A stretch of DNA of 64,000 nucleotides from Planctomycetota bacterium (GCA_027493525.1 JAOSKN010000003.1:1240001-1304000), one strand, 5' to 3'. Counted from the stretch's first letter, positions 35,101 through 45,803 are shown. Program-made: numbers and translations. Notes: generated by a model not told the origin, from the sequence alone.

Positions 35101-35467
35101 GCATTTCGACCTGGCCCGCAAGGTCCGCAAATGGAAGAAGCGCCGCGCCGAGCGCGAGGCGCTGAAGGAAGCCTCGCCCACGCAGCGCCGCATCCAGGAT
35201 CTCAAGAGTATCCACAAAAAGGCCCGGCGCACCTACGAGGCGGAGCCCTACGCCGGCGCGGTGACGCTCTACCACAACAGTTCCGACACGCGCGAGAAGA
35301 CCTACATCGCGCACTGGCAGGCCGTCGCGCCGAACCTGGAATGCGTGGAGATCCGCGGCAGCCACGTCTCCATGTTCCAGGAGCCGCACATCCGCGACCT
35401 GGCCGCCGAGATGGCCCGGGGGATGGACCGCGTGGACGCGCAGGCCCTGGCCGGGCGGCGGTCATGA
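32184..35467 (+). pseudogene. Lipoyl-E2-ACP-sulfotransferase-thioesterase multidomain protein, one frameshift
   Basis: Corrected length is about 1094 residues. The domains in order are: lipoyl domain (Lys45 in LETSKASIEVEAP); E1/E3-binding domain (RFSAEARRLIAEHGLD, about 110-145); 2-oxoacid acyltransferase core ending in FDHLLTEG, where the usual DHRxxDG is altered but His355 is kept; ACP with DLGGDSIMAAQF, its phosphopantetheine Ser at 33476-33478; PAPS sulfotransferase (VLSPPRCGSTLLRVMLAGHP at about 33780, MTDGLHAVS later); and a type I thioesterase with GGRCMGG, LLDTRN and GSHVSMF. The frame breaks at the C5 run 33336-33340 (one C missing) in a Pro-rich linker between E2 and ACP. Either this is a sequence error or two proteins are made. 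The ST-TE part closely resembles CurM/Ols. No E3, ketosynthase or phosphopantetheinyl transferase is in the window. Confidence 0.85.
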
Positions 35468-35529
35468 ACGGCGCCGGCCGCGCGCCTCAACGCTCTGCCT
35501 TCTGGACGTGTCGAGGGAAATATGAGAAG

Positions 35530-35605
35530 TGGTGGAGCTGAGGGGATTTGAACCCCTGACCTCTGCATTGCGAACGCAGCGCTCTCCCAACTGAGCTACA
35601 GCCCC
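35530..35605 (-). tRNA. tRNA-Ala (anticodon CGC)
   Basis: Read on the minus strand, a complete cloverleaf is visible: acceptor GGGGCTG/CAGCTCC, D stem GCTC/GAGC, anticodon stem CTGCG/TGCAG with loop TTCGCAA (anticodon CGC, reading GCG), T arm AGGGG-TTCAAAT-CCCCT, discriminator A and encoded CCA. GCG is a heavily used Ala codon in this GC-rich DNA. Confidence 0.95.
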
Positions 35606-35696
35606 ACACTCCATGCGTCCCCGCGGCTTGCGCGGGGAGGCAAAGTATGACGCGAGGGCCGGCTTCCGTCAAAGGGAAGCGCGCGGCCTGGCGCGG

Positions 35697-38600
35697 CTAC
35701 TTTTCGGCTTTAGGTTGGGGGCACATCCAGACCACGCCCGGCAGCGCGCGGTCGTCCTCGCCCGCCAGGCGGGCCGAGAAGCCCCAGCCGCCCTCGCCCT
35801 GGTTCACACGCACGACCACGAGGTGTTCTCCGGCCTTCAGCGCCACCTGAACCTTATCCTCGTCGGGGGTGAGGCCGCGTTCGATCTCGTGGCGATGCAC
35901 TTCCTGCCCGTCGATCCAGACCACGATGCCGTCATCGCTGCCCAGCAGGAGCCGGCCGGCAACCTCCTTCTCGACCTTCACGAGGGCCGCGGCGTAGACA
36001 TAGGCGTTCACGTTGGGGCTGAGCGCTTTGGCCAGGTCGATCGGGCCGAAGTCCGCGGGCTTAAAGAGCGTCCGCCAAGCCACGTCGCGCTCGCCGTCTT
36101 TGTACGTCGCGGCGAAATCGGGGCGGCCGTCCTTCGCGACCGTCTCCCACGCGCCGGCCTTCTCGTCCTGGAACGGCCCGAGGAAGAGCCAGTGCTTGAA
36201 ATAGCCGCGCTCCTTCTCGAAGGCCAGCAGGGCCTCGCCGAGGCGCTTGCCTTCCTTCGATTCCGGGTCGAATACCGCGGCGAGCTCCTTCAACAGCGGC
36301 TCGCCGGCGGCAGCGGGCGCCTTGGCGGCGACGGCGTCGTGGAACTTTCGCAGTTCGCGCGCCACGGCGTCGGCCCGCCGTTCGCGCTTGACCGTCTCGA
36401 CGAAATGCTTGAGCGCCTCGGCGCGCTCCTCGCCGCTCCATTGTTCCTTCGCCAGCAGCGCCGCGAAGCGCCGGTCGGCCAATTGGCGTTCAAAGACGTC
36501 CTTGAACGCGCCGGCGGCCTCGTCCCGCGCGCGGGCGGCCAGCCAGGCCTCGAACTCGGCGTCCTTCTTCAGTTCCTTGGCGAGGGCCTCGAGCTTCTCG
36601 ACGAAGCGGTTGACGAGCGGGCCGCTGGGCGCGGCGGTCAGGAGTTCGGCCAGACGCTCCTGGAGCGCGGCGCAGTCCTTGGCGGCGAGCGCGAGGTCGG
36701 CGAGATGCCCGAGGGCCTGGCGCGCGTAGACGCGCGCGGCGTAGTCGGCCTGGGCTTCCGGTTTCGCGGCCAACCAGTGCTTGCGGGCGAGCTGGATCCC
36801 GCCTTCGCCCGGCTGAACGATTCCCGTTCCGGCGTAGGTCCGGACGCACTCGGATAGCAGCAGCCCCAGCGAAGGGCCGTCCGCCAGGGCCGGCGCGGGC
36901 GGCTCGGAGAGGAGCGACGAGATGGGCCTGTCGCCGCACCAGCGCGCGAGGCGCAACGCGGCCTGCCAGGCGGCCAGATCGCCCTTCGGCGGCAGGGTCA
37001 CGGGGCCGCCCGGGGTGAGAAGCCGCTCGCCGGCCCGCACCAGCGGCTGCGCCTCGAGCTTGTACTCCTTGCGTTTGGCTTCCTTGGTCCGGAGGCAGCA
37101 GAGCGCGTCGCCGACGATCATCAGCCGCCAGGGGAGCCAGAAGTTCTGCGCCGTGCGGAGCCGGAAGGCGCTGGCGAACGGCGTGCCCTTGGCGATCCGC
37201 GGGCCGTAGTAGCTGGGCGGCTGGAAGCTGGTGAGGAACGGCTCGGCGGTGGAGCCGAAATACCAGTAGGCCCCGCCCCACAGCGCGCGCCCGGCCAGGC
37301 TGTCCGGACTGACGACGTCCGCCGCGGAACCGGAGTGGGTCACGTGAATCGCCACGGGGCCGCCGACGGGGAAGTCGTCGGAGTTCCCCCGCCCCCGCCG
37401 ATGGACCAGTTCGTCGAGCCGCCGGAGCTGTTGATGGTCAGCAGGCCGTAGCGATTCCAGGGGCCGGTTCGGGCGCGGAAGGTCTCGATTACCGCGTCCT
37501 TGCCGTTCACGTGGTCCACGCGCAGGAGGCCTTTCCAGGCCGCTTCGGAGAAGTCCATGCGGTACTTGCCCCAGATCGTCTTGGGGTTCGTGCCGTAGGT
37601 GTTGAAGAGGAGCGCGTCCTGGGGCTGCAGGAAGAGCGAGCACATGGCCTGGTAGGCGCTGCGCGGGGCGTCGCCGAGGAGGCGCGTGGCGACGGCCAGG
37701 CGGGTGTGGTCGCCGGGGTCGCGTCCGAGGGTGTCCTCGAGCGCGTGCGTGCCGCCCCAGCGCTCGTAGACCTCGCCCGAATAGCGGTAGGGGTACGCGC
37801 CGGCGAGGGTCACGGCGGCCCAGCGGTCCTCGCGCGGGAGCCCGATGGCATTGAGGCCCTGGAGCACGCGCGCGGCCAGGTCCCAGGCCTGCGCCGCGCT
37901 GAGGAAGTCGTTGGGCTGCGCGGTGCGCTTCTGGTCGCCGGAACCGATCTCGGGCACGGGAACGATCTCGAAGCCCTGAAAGCGCCCGGCGGCCAGCGCC
38001 AGCCCGCCGGCGGTCTCGCCCGAGACGCCGTCGCTCACCACGAGGCCCAGCGGCTCGCTTTCGACGCGGGCGAGGCGTTCGCGCAGGTCCTCGACGCCGA
38101 CGCGGGCGGGGACTTTCCCGTCGTCGCGCTCCCAGGCGGCGGCCACGGTGCGCCGCAGCAGGTCGGGCTCCAGCGCGTCGCCGGCCCCCCGCCCTTCGGC
38201 GGGCGGGACGACGAGCACCTGCCGGGGCTTGAAGGCGGCGGCGAAGCGCGGCGCGTATTCGTCGTCCTGGAAGAGCACGGGGAAGAACTCGCCGTCGCTC
38301 CAGGCCGCGAGCGCGTTGGCGTAGGCGTCCATGTCGGGCACGAGGACCAGCACGTCGCGGATCGTGCGCTTGGCCCATTTGGAACGGTTGGGTCCGTTGC
38401 GCCCGTCGGCCGCGTCGCGCATGGCCCGCGCGGCGCGGTAGAGCGTCACCGACTCGCCGGCGGAGGAGGCCTTCTCGGCCTCGCGATAATACTCGTCGGC
38501 CTCCTTCTCGGCGCCCGCCGCGAAGGCCCAGTCGGCCAGATCGAGGAAGGTATCGGCGACGTTTCGCCCGAGCGGGGCCTCCCTCGTGAGCCGCGCGGCC

Positions 38601-39730
38601 CAGGCCCGGCAGGCCTCGTCCTGCTCCAGCAGCAGCGCGGCGTAGGCCACGAGGCCCGTCGCGCGCAGCAATTCCTCCAGCGACATCTCGCGCGCGATCA
38701 GCTTGTCGAGAAGTTCCTTGAGCGGCGCGTCGTTCTTGGCGTCGCGCTCTCCGCCGCGCAGGAGCGAGCGCAGGGCGGCGAGCTGGACTTTGAGGTCGGC
38801 GGGGCGGGCCTGGGCGAGCGCGGCGTTGCGCTTCTGGGCCTCCTGCCCCAGGGCCTGCATCGCGGCGCGCAGGACGGCGGGCAGGGGCGCGGCGGCCTGC
38901 TGAACGGCGGCGAAAGCCTCGTCGGTGTCCGGCGCGGCGGCGTACTTGACGGCGGCCTCGTGCGCGGCGGCAAGCGCCTTGCGAGCCGGCTCGGGCCAGC
39001 TTCCGGAGAGGCTCACGAACTCGCGCAGCGCCGGCTCCAGCGCCGAAGCGGGCGGCGCGTCGGCGCGCTTGGCCTGCGCGAGCTTTTCCAGGAGCTGCAC
39101 GAGCCGCGCGGCGCGCGCGGCCTGGTGCGCGGGGGCCTCGGCGGCGAGTTCCTCCAGGCGCGCGGCGAGGGCCGGCTCCTTGCCGGCCAGCGGCGCGAGC
39201 AGCGCGGCGGCCTCGTCCGAGCGGCCCATCTGCTCCAGGACCGCCAGGGCATGCGCGCGGCGGGCCGCGTCGGCGGGATCGGCCTTCACGGCGTCGCGCA
39301 GCGCGGCATACGGGAGCGGCCACTTGAGGATCCCATCGAGCAGGTCGGCCATCTTGGCCTTGAGCAACGGGACTTCGGAGACGGCGATGGTCTCGCCCTT
39401 GGGCGTGAGAAACAGAAACCCGTCCTGCGGCGCGCCGGCAAACGGCGCGAGGTCTTTCTCGCCCGACCAGACCTTCACGGCATGGAAGCGCGCCAGGCGC
39501 TCCTTGAAGCCGGTGGGTTCGTCGAGCCAGTGGCCGGCGTCGAGGCTCGCGACGTCCCAGTCGCGGCGCACGAGGACCAGGACGGGCTTGCCGTCGCGGG
39601 CGGCGGCCTTGAGCGCGGCCTCGAGCGGCCGCTCCTCGCCGCCCCGGGCGGCGCCGGCCAGCAAGAGGATCAGGAAGGCCGCGGCGGAAACGAACGCGCG
39701 GCTCGTCGAAGCAATGGCTCGGCTGGACAT
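35697..39730 (-). pseudogene. Large secreted protein: thioredoxin-like start, PA14-like end, one frameshift
   Basis: Corrected length is about 1345 residues. The start at 39730 has AAGGAG about 12 bases upstream and gives a signal peptide (AFVSAAAFLILLLAGAARGG). The first domain (GKPVLVLVRRDWDVASLDAGH, then DGFLFLTPKGETI) has a thioredoxin-like outline without CxxC. Long helical regions follow. The frame breaks in the C5 runs at 37386-37396: removing one G on the coding strand turns SIGGGGG-TPTTS into SIGGGG-NSDDFPVG. The C-terminal 130 residues (KHWLFLGPFQDEKAGAW, GRLLLGSDDGIVVWIDGQEV, GEHLVVVRVNQGEGGWG) are PA14/galactose-binding-like. Role unknown; probably periplasmic or surface. Confidence 0.7.
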
Positions 39731-39908
39731 GTAAACGCGGGGCTCCTTGCGCATCGCCGGGGGTCCGGGCGGATCGGGACGCGACAGTATCCCCATGCAA
39801 GGCGACGCCTGCCAGCGCCTTTCATTCGCTTCGGAGGGTCGAATTCCATCGACGCTCCCGCCCTCGCGGGGTATGAAGGCGGGACCGAACCGTCCCCTGG
39901 AGCCACGC

Positions 39909-42815
39909 ATGCGCAAGAACCCGACGCTTCCGCTGGTGTTCGCGAGCCTCCTGCTTGGGCTTTACGCCCCCGGCGCGAGCGCGGCGGACGACGCGCTGGA
40001 GCTATTCGCCGGCACCGACGGGCGCACGCAGGTCCAAACCGGCGGCAGGACGCTCGGCGCGCTGGACGTGGCCTGCTTCGACAAGGCCTGGCGCGGCGCG
40101 GGCGCGCTGGCCGAGAAAGGCGACGGGCCGGACGAGCAGACGCACCTGATCCGCATGCGCACGCCCTTTGGCGCGGTCTTCAAGGGTTCGATTCGCATGG
40201 CCGCCGAAGGCGAAGCCGCCGCGGCGTCGCTGAAGCTGACCCCGGACAAGCCCGCCGAACTGAACAGCCTGCATATCGCCGGGGAATTCCCCGTCGCGAA
40301 CTGCCTGGGCGGATCGTGGAAGACCGATTCGGCCGAGGGCGCGTTCCCCGAGAACCTCGACCCCGACAAGATCCACCTCTTCGGCAACAAGGCGAAGTTC
40401 CTGGAGCTGACGCTCGCCGGCGGCGCGAACGTGCGCTTCGAATTCCCGCAGCCGACGAGCGTGCTGATCCAGGACAACCGCAAATGGTCGCGCGATTTCG
40501 TGATCCGCCTGATCCTCGCGGGCGAAGGCGACAACGGGCAGACCTACCAGGCCGGGAAGGAATACGAACTGGCCTTCCGCATCGCGTCCCGGGGCGGCGT
40601 GAAGCTGACCCACGACAAGCCCCTCGTCCTCGTCGCGAACGAGGAATGGAAGCCGCTGAAGACCGACCTGCGGATCGAACCCGGCAGCGCGCTGGACTTC
40701 TCGGAGCTGGGTTTCCTCGACGCGCCCGCGGGGAAGCACGGCTGGATTCAAACGAACGCCCAGGGGCAATTCGTCTTCGAGAAGCGGCCCGACAAGCCCG
40801 TCCGGTTCTACGGCGTGAATTTCTGCTTCAGCGCCAACTACATGACGCACGAACAGAGCGACGAACTGGCCGAGCGTCTCGCGCGTCTGGGCTACAACGC
40901 GATCCGCATCCACCACTACGAGGGCGAACTGTGCCAGGGCCAGCCGCTCTCGACGACGTTCAACCCGGAGAAGCTCGACCAGCTCGACTACCTGCTGGCC
41001 GCGTGCTTCAAGCGCGGGATCTACGCGACCACCGACCTGTACGTCTCGCGCCCGATCAAGAAGTCCGAGCTGGGGCTGCCGGGCGACGGGAACGAGGGGC
41101 GCTTCAAGGAGCTGGCGCACATCCACGGCGGCGCGTTCGCCAACTGGAAGCTCTTCTCGAAGAACCTGCTCGAGCACGTCAACCCGTACACGCGGCGGAG
41201 CTGGGCGGAAGAGCCGGGGCTCGCCTGGATCTGCATGCTCAACGAAGACAACCTGGCCAACCACATCAACACGCTGCTCGAGATTCCCGAGTGGGTCCGG
41301 GCGTGGAACGCGTGGCTCGCCGCCCGGTACGAGACGCGCGAGAAGCTCAACGCGGCCTGGGAGGGGAAGCTCAAGGACGGCCAGGACCCCGCGCAGGGGA
41401 ACGTCGAAATGCTCGGCAACATCCACAGCCGCGGCGACCCGCGCCAGAAGCGATCTCGCGGTCCTCCTCGCCGAATCCAGCCGCCGCAGCTTCGAGCGCA
41501 TGAAGCAGTACGTGCGCGACGAGCTGGGCTGCAAGGCGCTGTTGACCGACTTCAACGGCTGGACCAACCTGGGCGTCGACGCGTGGATGCGCGAGCCCTT
41601 CGACTACGTGGACGACCACTTCTACATCGATCACCCGCAGTTCATCGAGCAGGCCTGGCGACTGCCCAGCCGCTGCCCGAACACCAGCCCCATCGCCGGC
41701 GGGGCGCACGGCGGTCGCGGCAACGCCTTCGTGCGGCTCTTCGACAAGCCGTTCACGATCACCGAGTACAACTACTCCGGACCGGGGCGCTTCCGCGGCG
41801 TCGGCGGGATCCTCACCGGCGCGCTCGGCGCGCTGCAGGACTGGGGCGCGCTCTGGCGCTTCGCGTACTCGCATAACCGCAATCACATCTTCACGCCGTA
41901 TCGGATGGACTATTTCAACATGTGCGGGGATCCGCTGAGCCAGGCCGCCGAGCGCGCGGCGCTGCTGCTGTACCTCCGCGGCGACATGCAGCCGGCCCCG
42001 CACCGGCTCGCGATCGCGCTCACGCCGGAGGACGCGCAGCGGCCCGGCCGCTCCGTGCCGGGGCCGCGCCGCGTTGGGATTGGGCGGCCTGGCTCACGCG
42101 CGTGGGCTACGACTGCGTCGCCGACCCGGCGGCGAAGCTGGAATACGACCTCGTCCTGCCCGTGGGCTGGGCGACGAAGCCCGAGGCTTTCGCCGGCGCG
42201 AACCTCGCCGCGGGCCAGGGCGCCTACGAAATCGAAGACGACGCGCTGCTCGCCGCGTTGAAGGAGAAGATCCTTCCCAAAGGGAATCGCAGCGATCCGA
42301 AGCGCAACGTCCTGGAGAGCGAGACCGGAGAACTCTTCATCGACGGCGCCAACGACGTGATGGTCCTCGATACCCCCCGCACCGCCGGCGGCTACGCTCC
42401 GGACGGGAAGGCCGTGGAGGCCCCGCGCGGCGGCGTGCGGGCCGTGATGGCCGGAAGCGACGCGACGGTCTGGGTCAGCGCGTTGGACGACCGGCCGATC
42501 ACGTCCAGCAAGCGGCTGCTCGTCACGCACCTGACCGACCTGCAGAACACTGAGATTCGCTACGGCGAGCGGGCACGGCAGACGCTCCTGGAATGGGGCA
42601 AACTGCCGCACCTGGTCCGCGCGGGCCGGGCCGAGGTCCGCGTCAAGCTCGACGAACCCGGCGCGTACAAGGTCTGGTCGCTCGCGACGAACGGGAAGCG
42701 CGTGGCGGAATTGAAGCCCGAGGTCAAGGACGGGGCGCTGGTCTTTACGGCCGACGTGGCCGCCGGCGGCGAGGAGGAAGGCGCGCGGATGCTTTACGAG
42801 ATCGCGCGGGAGTAG
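39909..42815 (+). pseudogene. Secreted GH5-like glycoside hydrolase, two frameshifts
   Basis: Corrected length is about 968 residues. ATG 39909 starts a signal peptide (TLPLVFASLLLGLYAPGASA). A beta-rich N-terminal module is followed from about residue 290 by a TIM barrel: VRFYGVNFCFSANYMTHEQS, LGYNAIRIHHYEGE, GIYATTDLYVSRP, WICMLNEDN (Asn-Glu acid/base) and ITEYNY (Glu nucleophile), a clan GH-A layout. Frame breaks occur near 41438-41455 (one extra base; removing a C from 41438-41440 gives GDRARSDLAVLLAE) and at the G4 run 42060-42063 (one base missing). The C-terminus is a beta-sandwich tail ending LYEIARE. It probably cleaves an extracellular polysaccharide. Confidence 0.75.
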
Positions 42816-42891
42816 TCCTCTCAATTGGCTTCTGTTCGGCCCTCAAGAATGCCGATAACCGGAAGGTATCGGAACTCGCGAGGGCCCGGCG

Positions 42892-44088
42892 GTGTTCGAC
42901 TGGATCGACCCCTATCTGGATCAATACCTGGGCTACCAGGCCCGGCACCCGCAGCTTACGGCCCTGATCTGGGCCGGCGTCTGGCTTCTGGCGCTGCTCC
43001 TGGGCCTGCTGCTCGCCAAGCTGTTCTTCACACGCCTCGCCCGCGGGGTCGCGGACATGGCTTGGGCGCGGGAGGGCGTCCGCTACAAGACCTGGGAGAT
43101 CCTCCCGGCCGACGCGGCCCGGCAGCGCATCGAAGCCGCGTTCCGCTTCCTCTTCGTGCTCCTGCGCCTCTTCCTGCTGGCCGCCTACGCGGTGGTGGTG
43201 CTGAACCTCTTTCCGCAGACCGAACGCGCCGGGTGGGCGATGGCCGAGGCGCTCGGGCAGCGGCTCTACGCGCTCCTGCTCGACGTCCTGCTCTACATCC
43301 CGAGCTTGGTCTACATCGCGGCGGTGGTCTGGCTGACCGCGCACGCGATCCGGCTGCTCAAGGCGTTCATGCAGCAGATCGAGGAGCAGAAGCTCGCGTT
43401 TCGCATGTTCCCGCCGGAATACGCCGCCCCGACGCGGCAGATCGCGACCTTCTTCATCGTCGTCTTCGCGATGGTCGTCGTCGCGCCGTACCTGCCCGGG
43501 AGCGGCTCCAACGCCTTCCAGGCGGTGACGCTCTTCATCGGCGTGCTGGTCTCGCTGGGTTCGTCCACGGCCGTCGCGAACCTGATCGCGTCGTTCGTGC
43601 TCCAGTACATGCGCGCCTTCCGCGTCGGCGACACGGTGGAGGTCGGCGCGCATGTCGGCAGGATCCTGCAGGTGGACCTTTTCTCCACGCGCATCCTGAC
43701 CCTGGCCAACGAGGAAGTCGCGATCCCCAACAGCCTGGTCCTGACCAGCGCGATGAAGAACTACTCCCGGTCCGAGCACGTCGCCGTGCGGGGCGCGGTA
43801 AGCATCGGCTACGACGTGCCAGGAACGAAGGTTCACGCGGCGCTGCTGGAGGCCGCCAAGCGCGACGCGGAGATTCTCGCCGACCCCGCGCCCTTCGTCG
43901 TCCAGAAGTCGCTCGACGATTACTACGTCAGCTACGAACTCTTCGCCTACACGAAGGAGGTTGCGCGCCTGCCGCGGGTCCGCAGCAAGCTCCACGAGAC
44001 GATCCGGGAGACATTCGACGAGGCCGGGATCGAGATTCTGTCGCCGGCGTTCACGGAGCTGCGCGGAAAGGTGGCGGTGGGGGCGTGA
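42892..44088 (+). CDS. MscS-family mechanosensitive channel
   Basis: The product has 398 residues from GTG 42892. Four or five membrane helices are visible (ALIWAGVWLLALLLGLLLAK; LFLLAAYAVVVLNLF; DVLLYIPSLVYIAAVVWLTA; IATFFIVVFAMVVVAPYL). The pore-lining segment GVLVSLGSSTAVANLIASFV and the beta domain RVGDTVEVGAHVGRILQVDL with IPNSLVLTSAMKNYS match the MscS signature. The cytoplasmic alpha/beta part follows. It should open under membrane tension and release solutes during osmotic downshock. It stands alone after the GH5-like gene. Confidence 0.88.
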   Translation: MFDWIDPYLDQYLGYQARHPQLTALIWAGVWLLALLLGLLLAKLFFTRLARGVADMAWAREGVRYKTWEILPADAARQRIEAAFRFLFVLLRLFLLAAYAVVVLNLFPQTERAGWAMAEALGQRLYALLLDVLLYIPSLVYIAAVVWLTAHAIRLLKAFMQQIEEQKLAFRMFPPEYAAPTRQIATFFIVVFAMVVVAPYLPGSGSNAFQAVTLFIGVLVSLGSSTAVANLIASFVLQYMRAFRVGDTVEVGAHVGRILQVDLFSTRILTLANEEVAIPNSLVLTSAMKNYSRSEHVAVRGAVSIGYDVPGTKVHAALLEAAKRDAEILADPAPFVVQKSLDDYYVSYELFAYTKEVARLPRVRSKLHETIRETFDEAGIEILSPAFTELRGKVAVGA

Positions 44089-44112
44089 CGATTGGGGATT
44101 TACGAGTTGGGA

Positions 44113-44246
44113 TGTTGGATTGAATGCGGCACGGCCGCGAGCGCGTCGAGGCGCGGCGTATCGCCCACCCGCCCGCCGTAGCAGCCGAGCGACCAGCAGC
44201 TCTGCTGGTCGGTGTGGACGATCAGGAGGTTGGGCCGGCTTGGCAT
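44113..44246 (-). pseudogene. 5' remnant of a sulfatase gene
   Basis: Read on the minus strand from ATG 44246 the translation is MPSRPNLLIVHTDQQSCW, SLGCYGGRVGDTPRLDALAA, then a stop after HPNS. This is the first 35-40 residues of a sulfatase (metal Asp-Gln in HTDQQ, TPxLDxLA). The rest is missing; the fragment runs into a GGGATTTACGAGTTGGGATG word repeat next to the MscS gene. It is the relic of a deletion. Confidence 0.65.
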
Positions 44247-44303
44247 CGACAGCAACTCCTTCGGTGACGACAGGAATACAACGAACGTAGCGCTGCCGCA
44301 GCC

Positions 44304-45677
44304 TCAATCAAAATACCGGAACCACCCCTCCCCCTTCGCCAATTTCTGCAACATCACCGCAAGTTCCATCGCGTGGTAGTCGCCCCACAGGCTCGACTCG
44401 CCGTACGGCGCGCGGCCGCGTTCAGGACGGTAGTCCCAGCCGCGGGGCTGGTGGTAGATGCTGTGCAGGAGCAGGCCCTGGTGCTTGGGGTCCTCGCTGA
44501 GGTACGGCGGGCAGAGCAGCGTGTGCGCCATCGTCAGGCCGGCCTGGGTGTAGCGCGCCGCGAGCTTGCGGTTCTTCCGCGCGCGGAAGTACGCGCCCAG
44601 GCGTAAATAACCCTGCGCGGCGATGGCGGCCGCCGAGCTGTCCACGGGCTCGTAGGGGTTGCGCGGCTGCGAGGGCTGGTCGTAGAGCTTGGGCAGATGG
44701 ACGAGCCCCGGCGCGCCGGTGTCCCACATGGGGATCCCGTCGGCGCAGGTATGCGCGATCAGGAAATCGGCCGTCGCGCGCGCGGCGCGTTCGACGCGCT
44801 TGATGAGGCCGCCTCGTTCGACCAGGCCCTTGAACTCGCGCTCGGGCAGCGTGGGCAGGAACTCGAGCTGCTCCGCGCAACCGGTCAGAATCCACGCCAG
44901 CCCGCGCGTCCAGGTGCTGAAGGGGCTGTAGCCCTGCTGCGTGCTGGGGCAGCGGTACTGCCCGTCGGCCGGGTTGAAGATCGACTCGTGGACCACCCGC
45001 CCGCGCACGTCCCAACTGTCGCGCCCGCGGCCGTAGTAGACGTTGTACTTCAGCGTGTTCTCGAGGTGCTCGACGAAGCGGCGCAGCAGCGAGATCTTCG
45101 CGTCGTTCTCGCCCATCAGCGCGTGCCCGAAGACGTGCGCGAGCGCCAAGACGCGCAGGCTGCGGATCGTGTCGCTGAAGAGCGACTGCGGGCCGTTGAA
45201 GCTGTGGATGAAGCCGGTCCCGTCGGCGGTGCGCGTCCAGCGCGCGGCCTGCACCGCGCCGCTGACCTTCAGCGCCAGTTCGAGGCACGCGCGCAACCCG
45301 GCGTCCTCCTTGATCCGCCCCGCGTTCATCAGCCGGCGCAGGTTCCCGTACGTCGAGACGTTGTTGAAGCCGTGGTCGTGGACGCCGACGTGGCTGACGT
45401 GGACGGCCATCCGTTCGAGCGTGTTCTTAAGACCCAGCTTCAGGAAGGCCTGGTCGCCGGTGGCCTCGAACTGGAGGATCTGGCAGCCGTATTGGAAGCC
45501 CTGGGTCCATTCGGTCCAGCCGCGCGTGGCGTAGCGGCCCTTTACCGTGAAGACCGGCGTGCCCTTGGCGGGGTCCCAGGTCTTCTCGAGGTTCTTGATC
45601 TTCCGCCCGCTCAGGGCGAAGAAGCGCTTCAGGAGCGGCTGAAAGGACTTCGGCTTCAGTTCGTAGTCGATGCGCAT
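44304..45677 (-). CDS. GH88/GH105-like unsaturated glucuronyl hydrolase-type protein
   Basis: The product has 457 residues, alpha/alpha-barrel in style. Motifs include GWTEWTQGFQYGCQILQFEATGD near the start, HVGVHDHGFNNVSTYGNLRRL, a GYSPFSTWTRGLAWIL strand-helix, GIPMWDTGAPG and VDSSAAAIAAQGYLRLG, which match the GH88 layout; an Asp in the VHDHGF or WDTG region probably serves as catalyst. These enzymes hydrate and cleave the unsaturated uronic acids left by polysaccharide lyases. No signal peptide is seen, so it is probably cytoplasmic, acting on imported oligosaccharides. A lyase-like beta-helix gene lies at 19763-21027. Confidence 0.8.
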   Translation of the reverse strand: MRIDYELKPKSFQPLLKRFFALSGRKIKNLEKTWDPAKGTPVFTVKGRYATRGWTEWTQGFQYGCQILQFEATGDQAFLKLGLKNTLERMAVHVSHVGVHDHGFNNVSTYGNLRRLMNAGRIKEDAGLRACLELALKVSGAVQAARWTRTADGTGFIHSFNGPQSLFSDTIRSLRVLALAHVFGHALMGENDAKISLLRRFVEHLENTLKYNVYYGRGRDSWDVRGRVVHESIFNPADGQYRCPSTQQGYSPFSTWTRGLAWILTGCAEQLEFLPTLPEREFKGLVERGGLIKRVERAARATADFLIAHTCADGIPMWDTGAPGLVHLPKLYDQPSQPRNPYEPVDSSAAAIAAQGYLRLGAYFRARKNRKLAARYTQAGLTMAHTLLCPPYLSEDPKHQGLLLHSIYHQPRGWDYRPERGRAPYGESSLWGDYHAMELAVMLQKLAKGEGWFRYFD

Positions 45678-45803
45678 GGCGCCTCCCTCGGTCCGGGCGG
45701 TCGTTCGTTCAATGAGCGCAGGGAACGAAACCGGGTATACTCAAGGTTCGGCGTTCGGCAACTCGCCCGGGCCGAATGGGGCGTAAAGAAGCCGCGAAGG
45801 GCC

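Noticed and set aside
35530..35605. tRNA as an integration site for an island
   Set aside because: No integrase and no repeated tRNA 3' end is seen in the flanking DNA.
35697..42815. Very long open frames on the strand opposite the secreted-protein genes
   Set aside because: They are Arg/Pro/Ala-rich shadow frames caused by high GC and lack family motifs; the frames with signal peptides and domains are the real ones.
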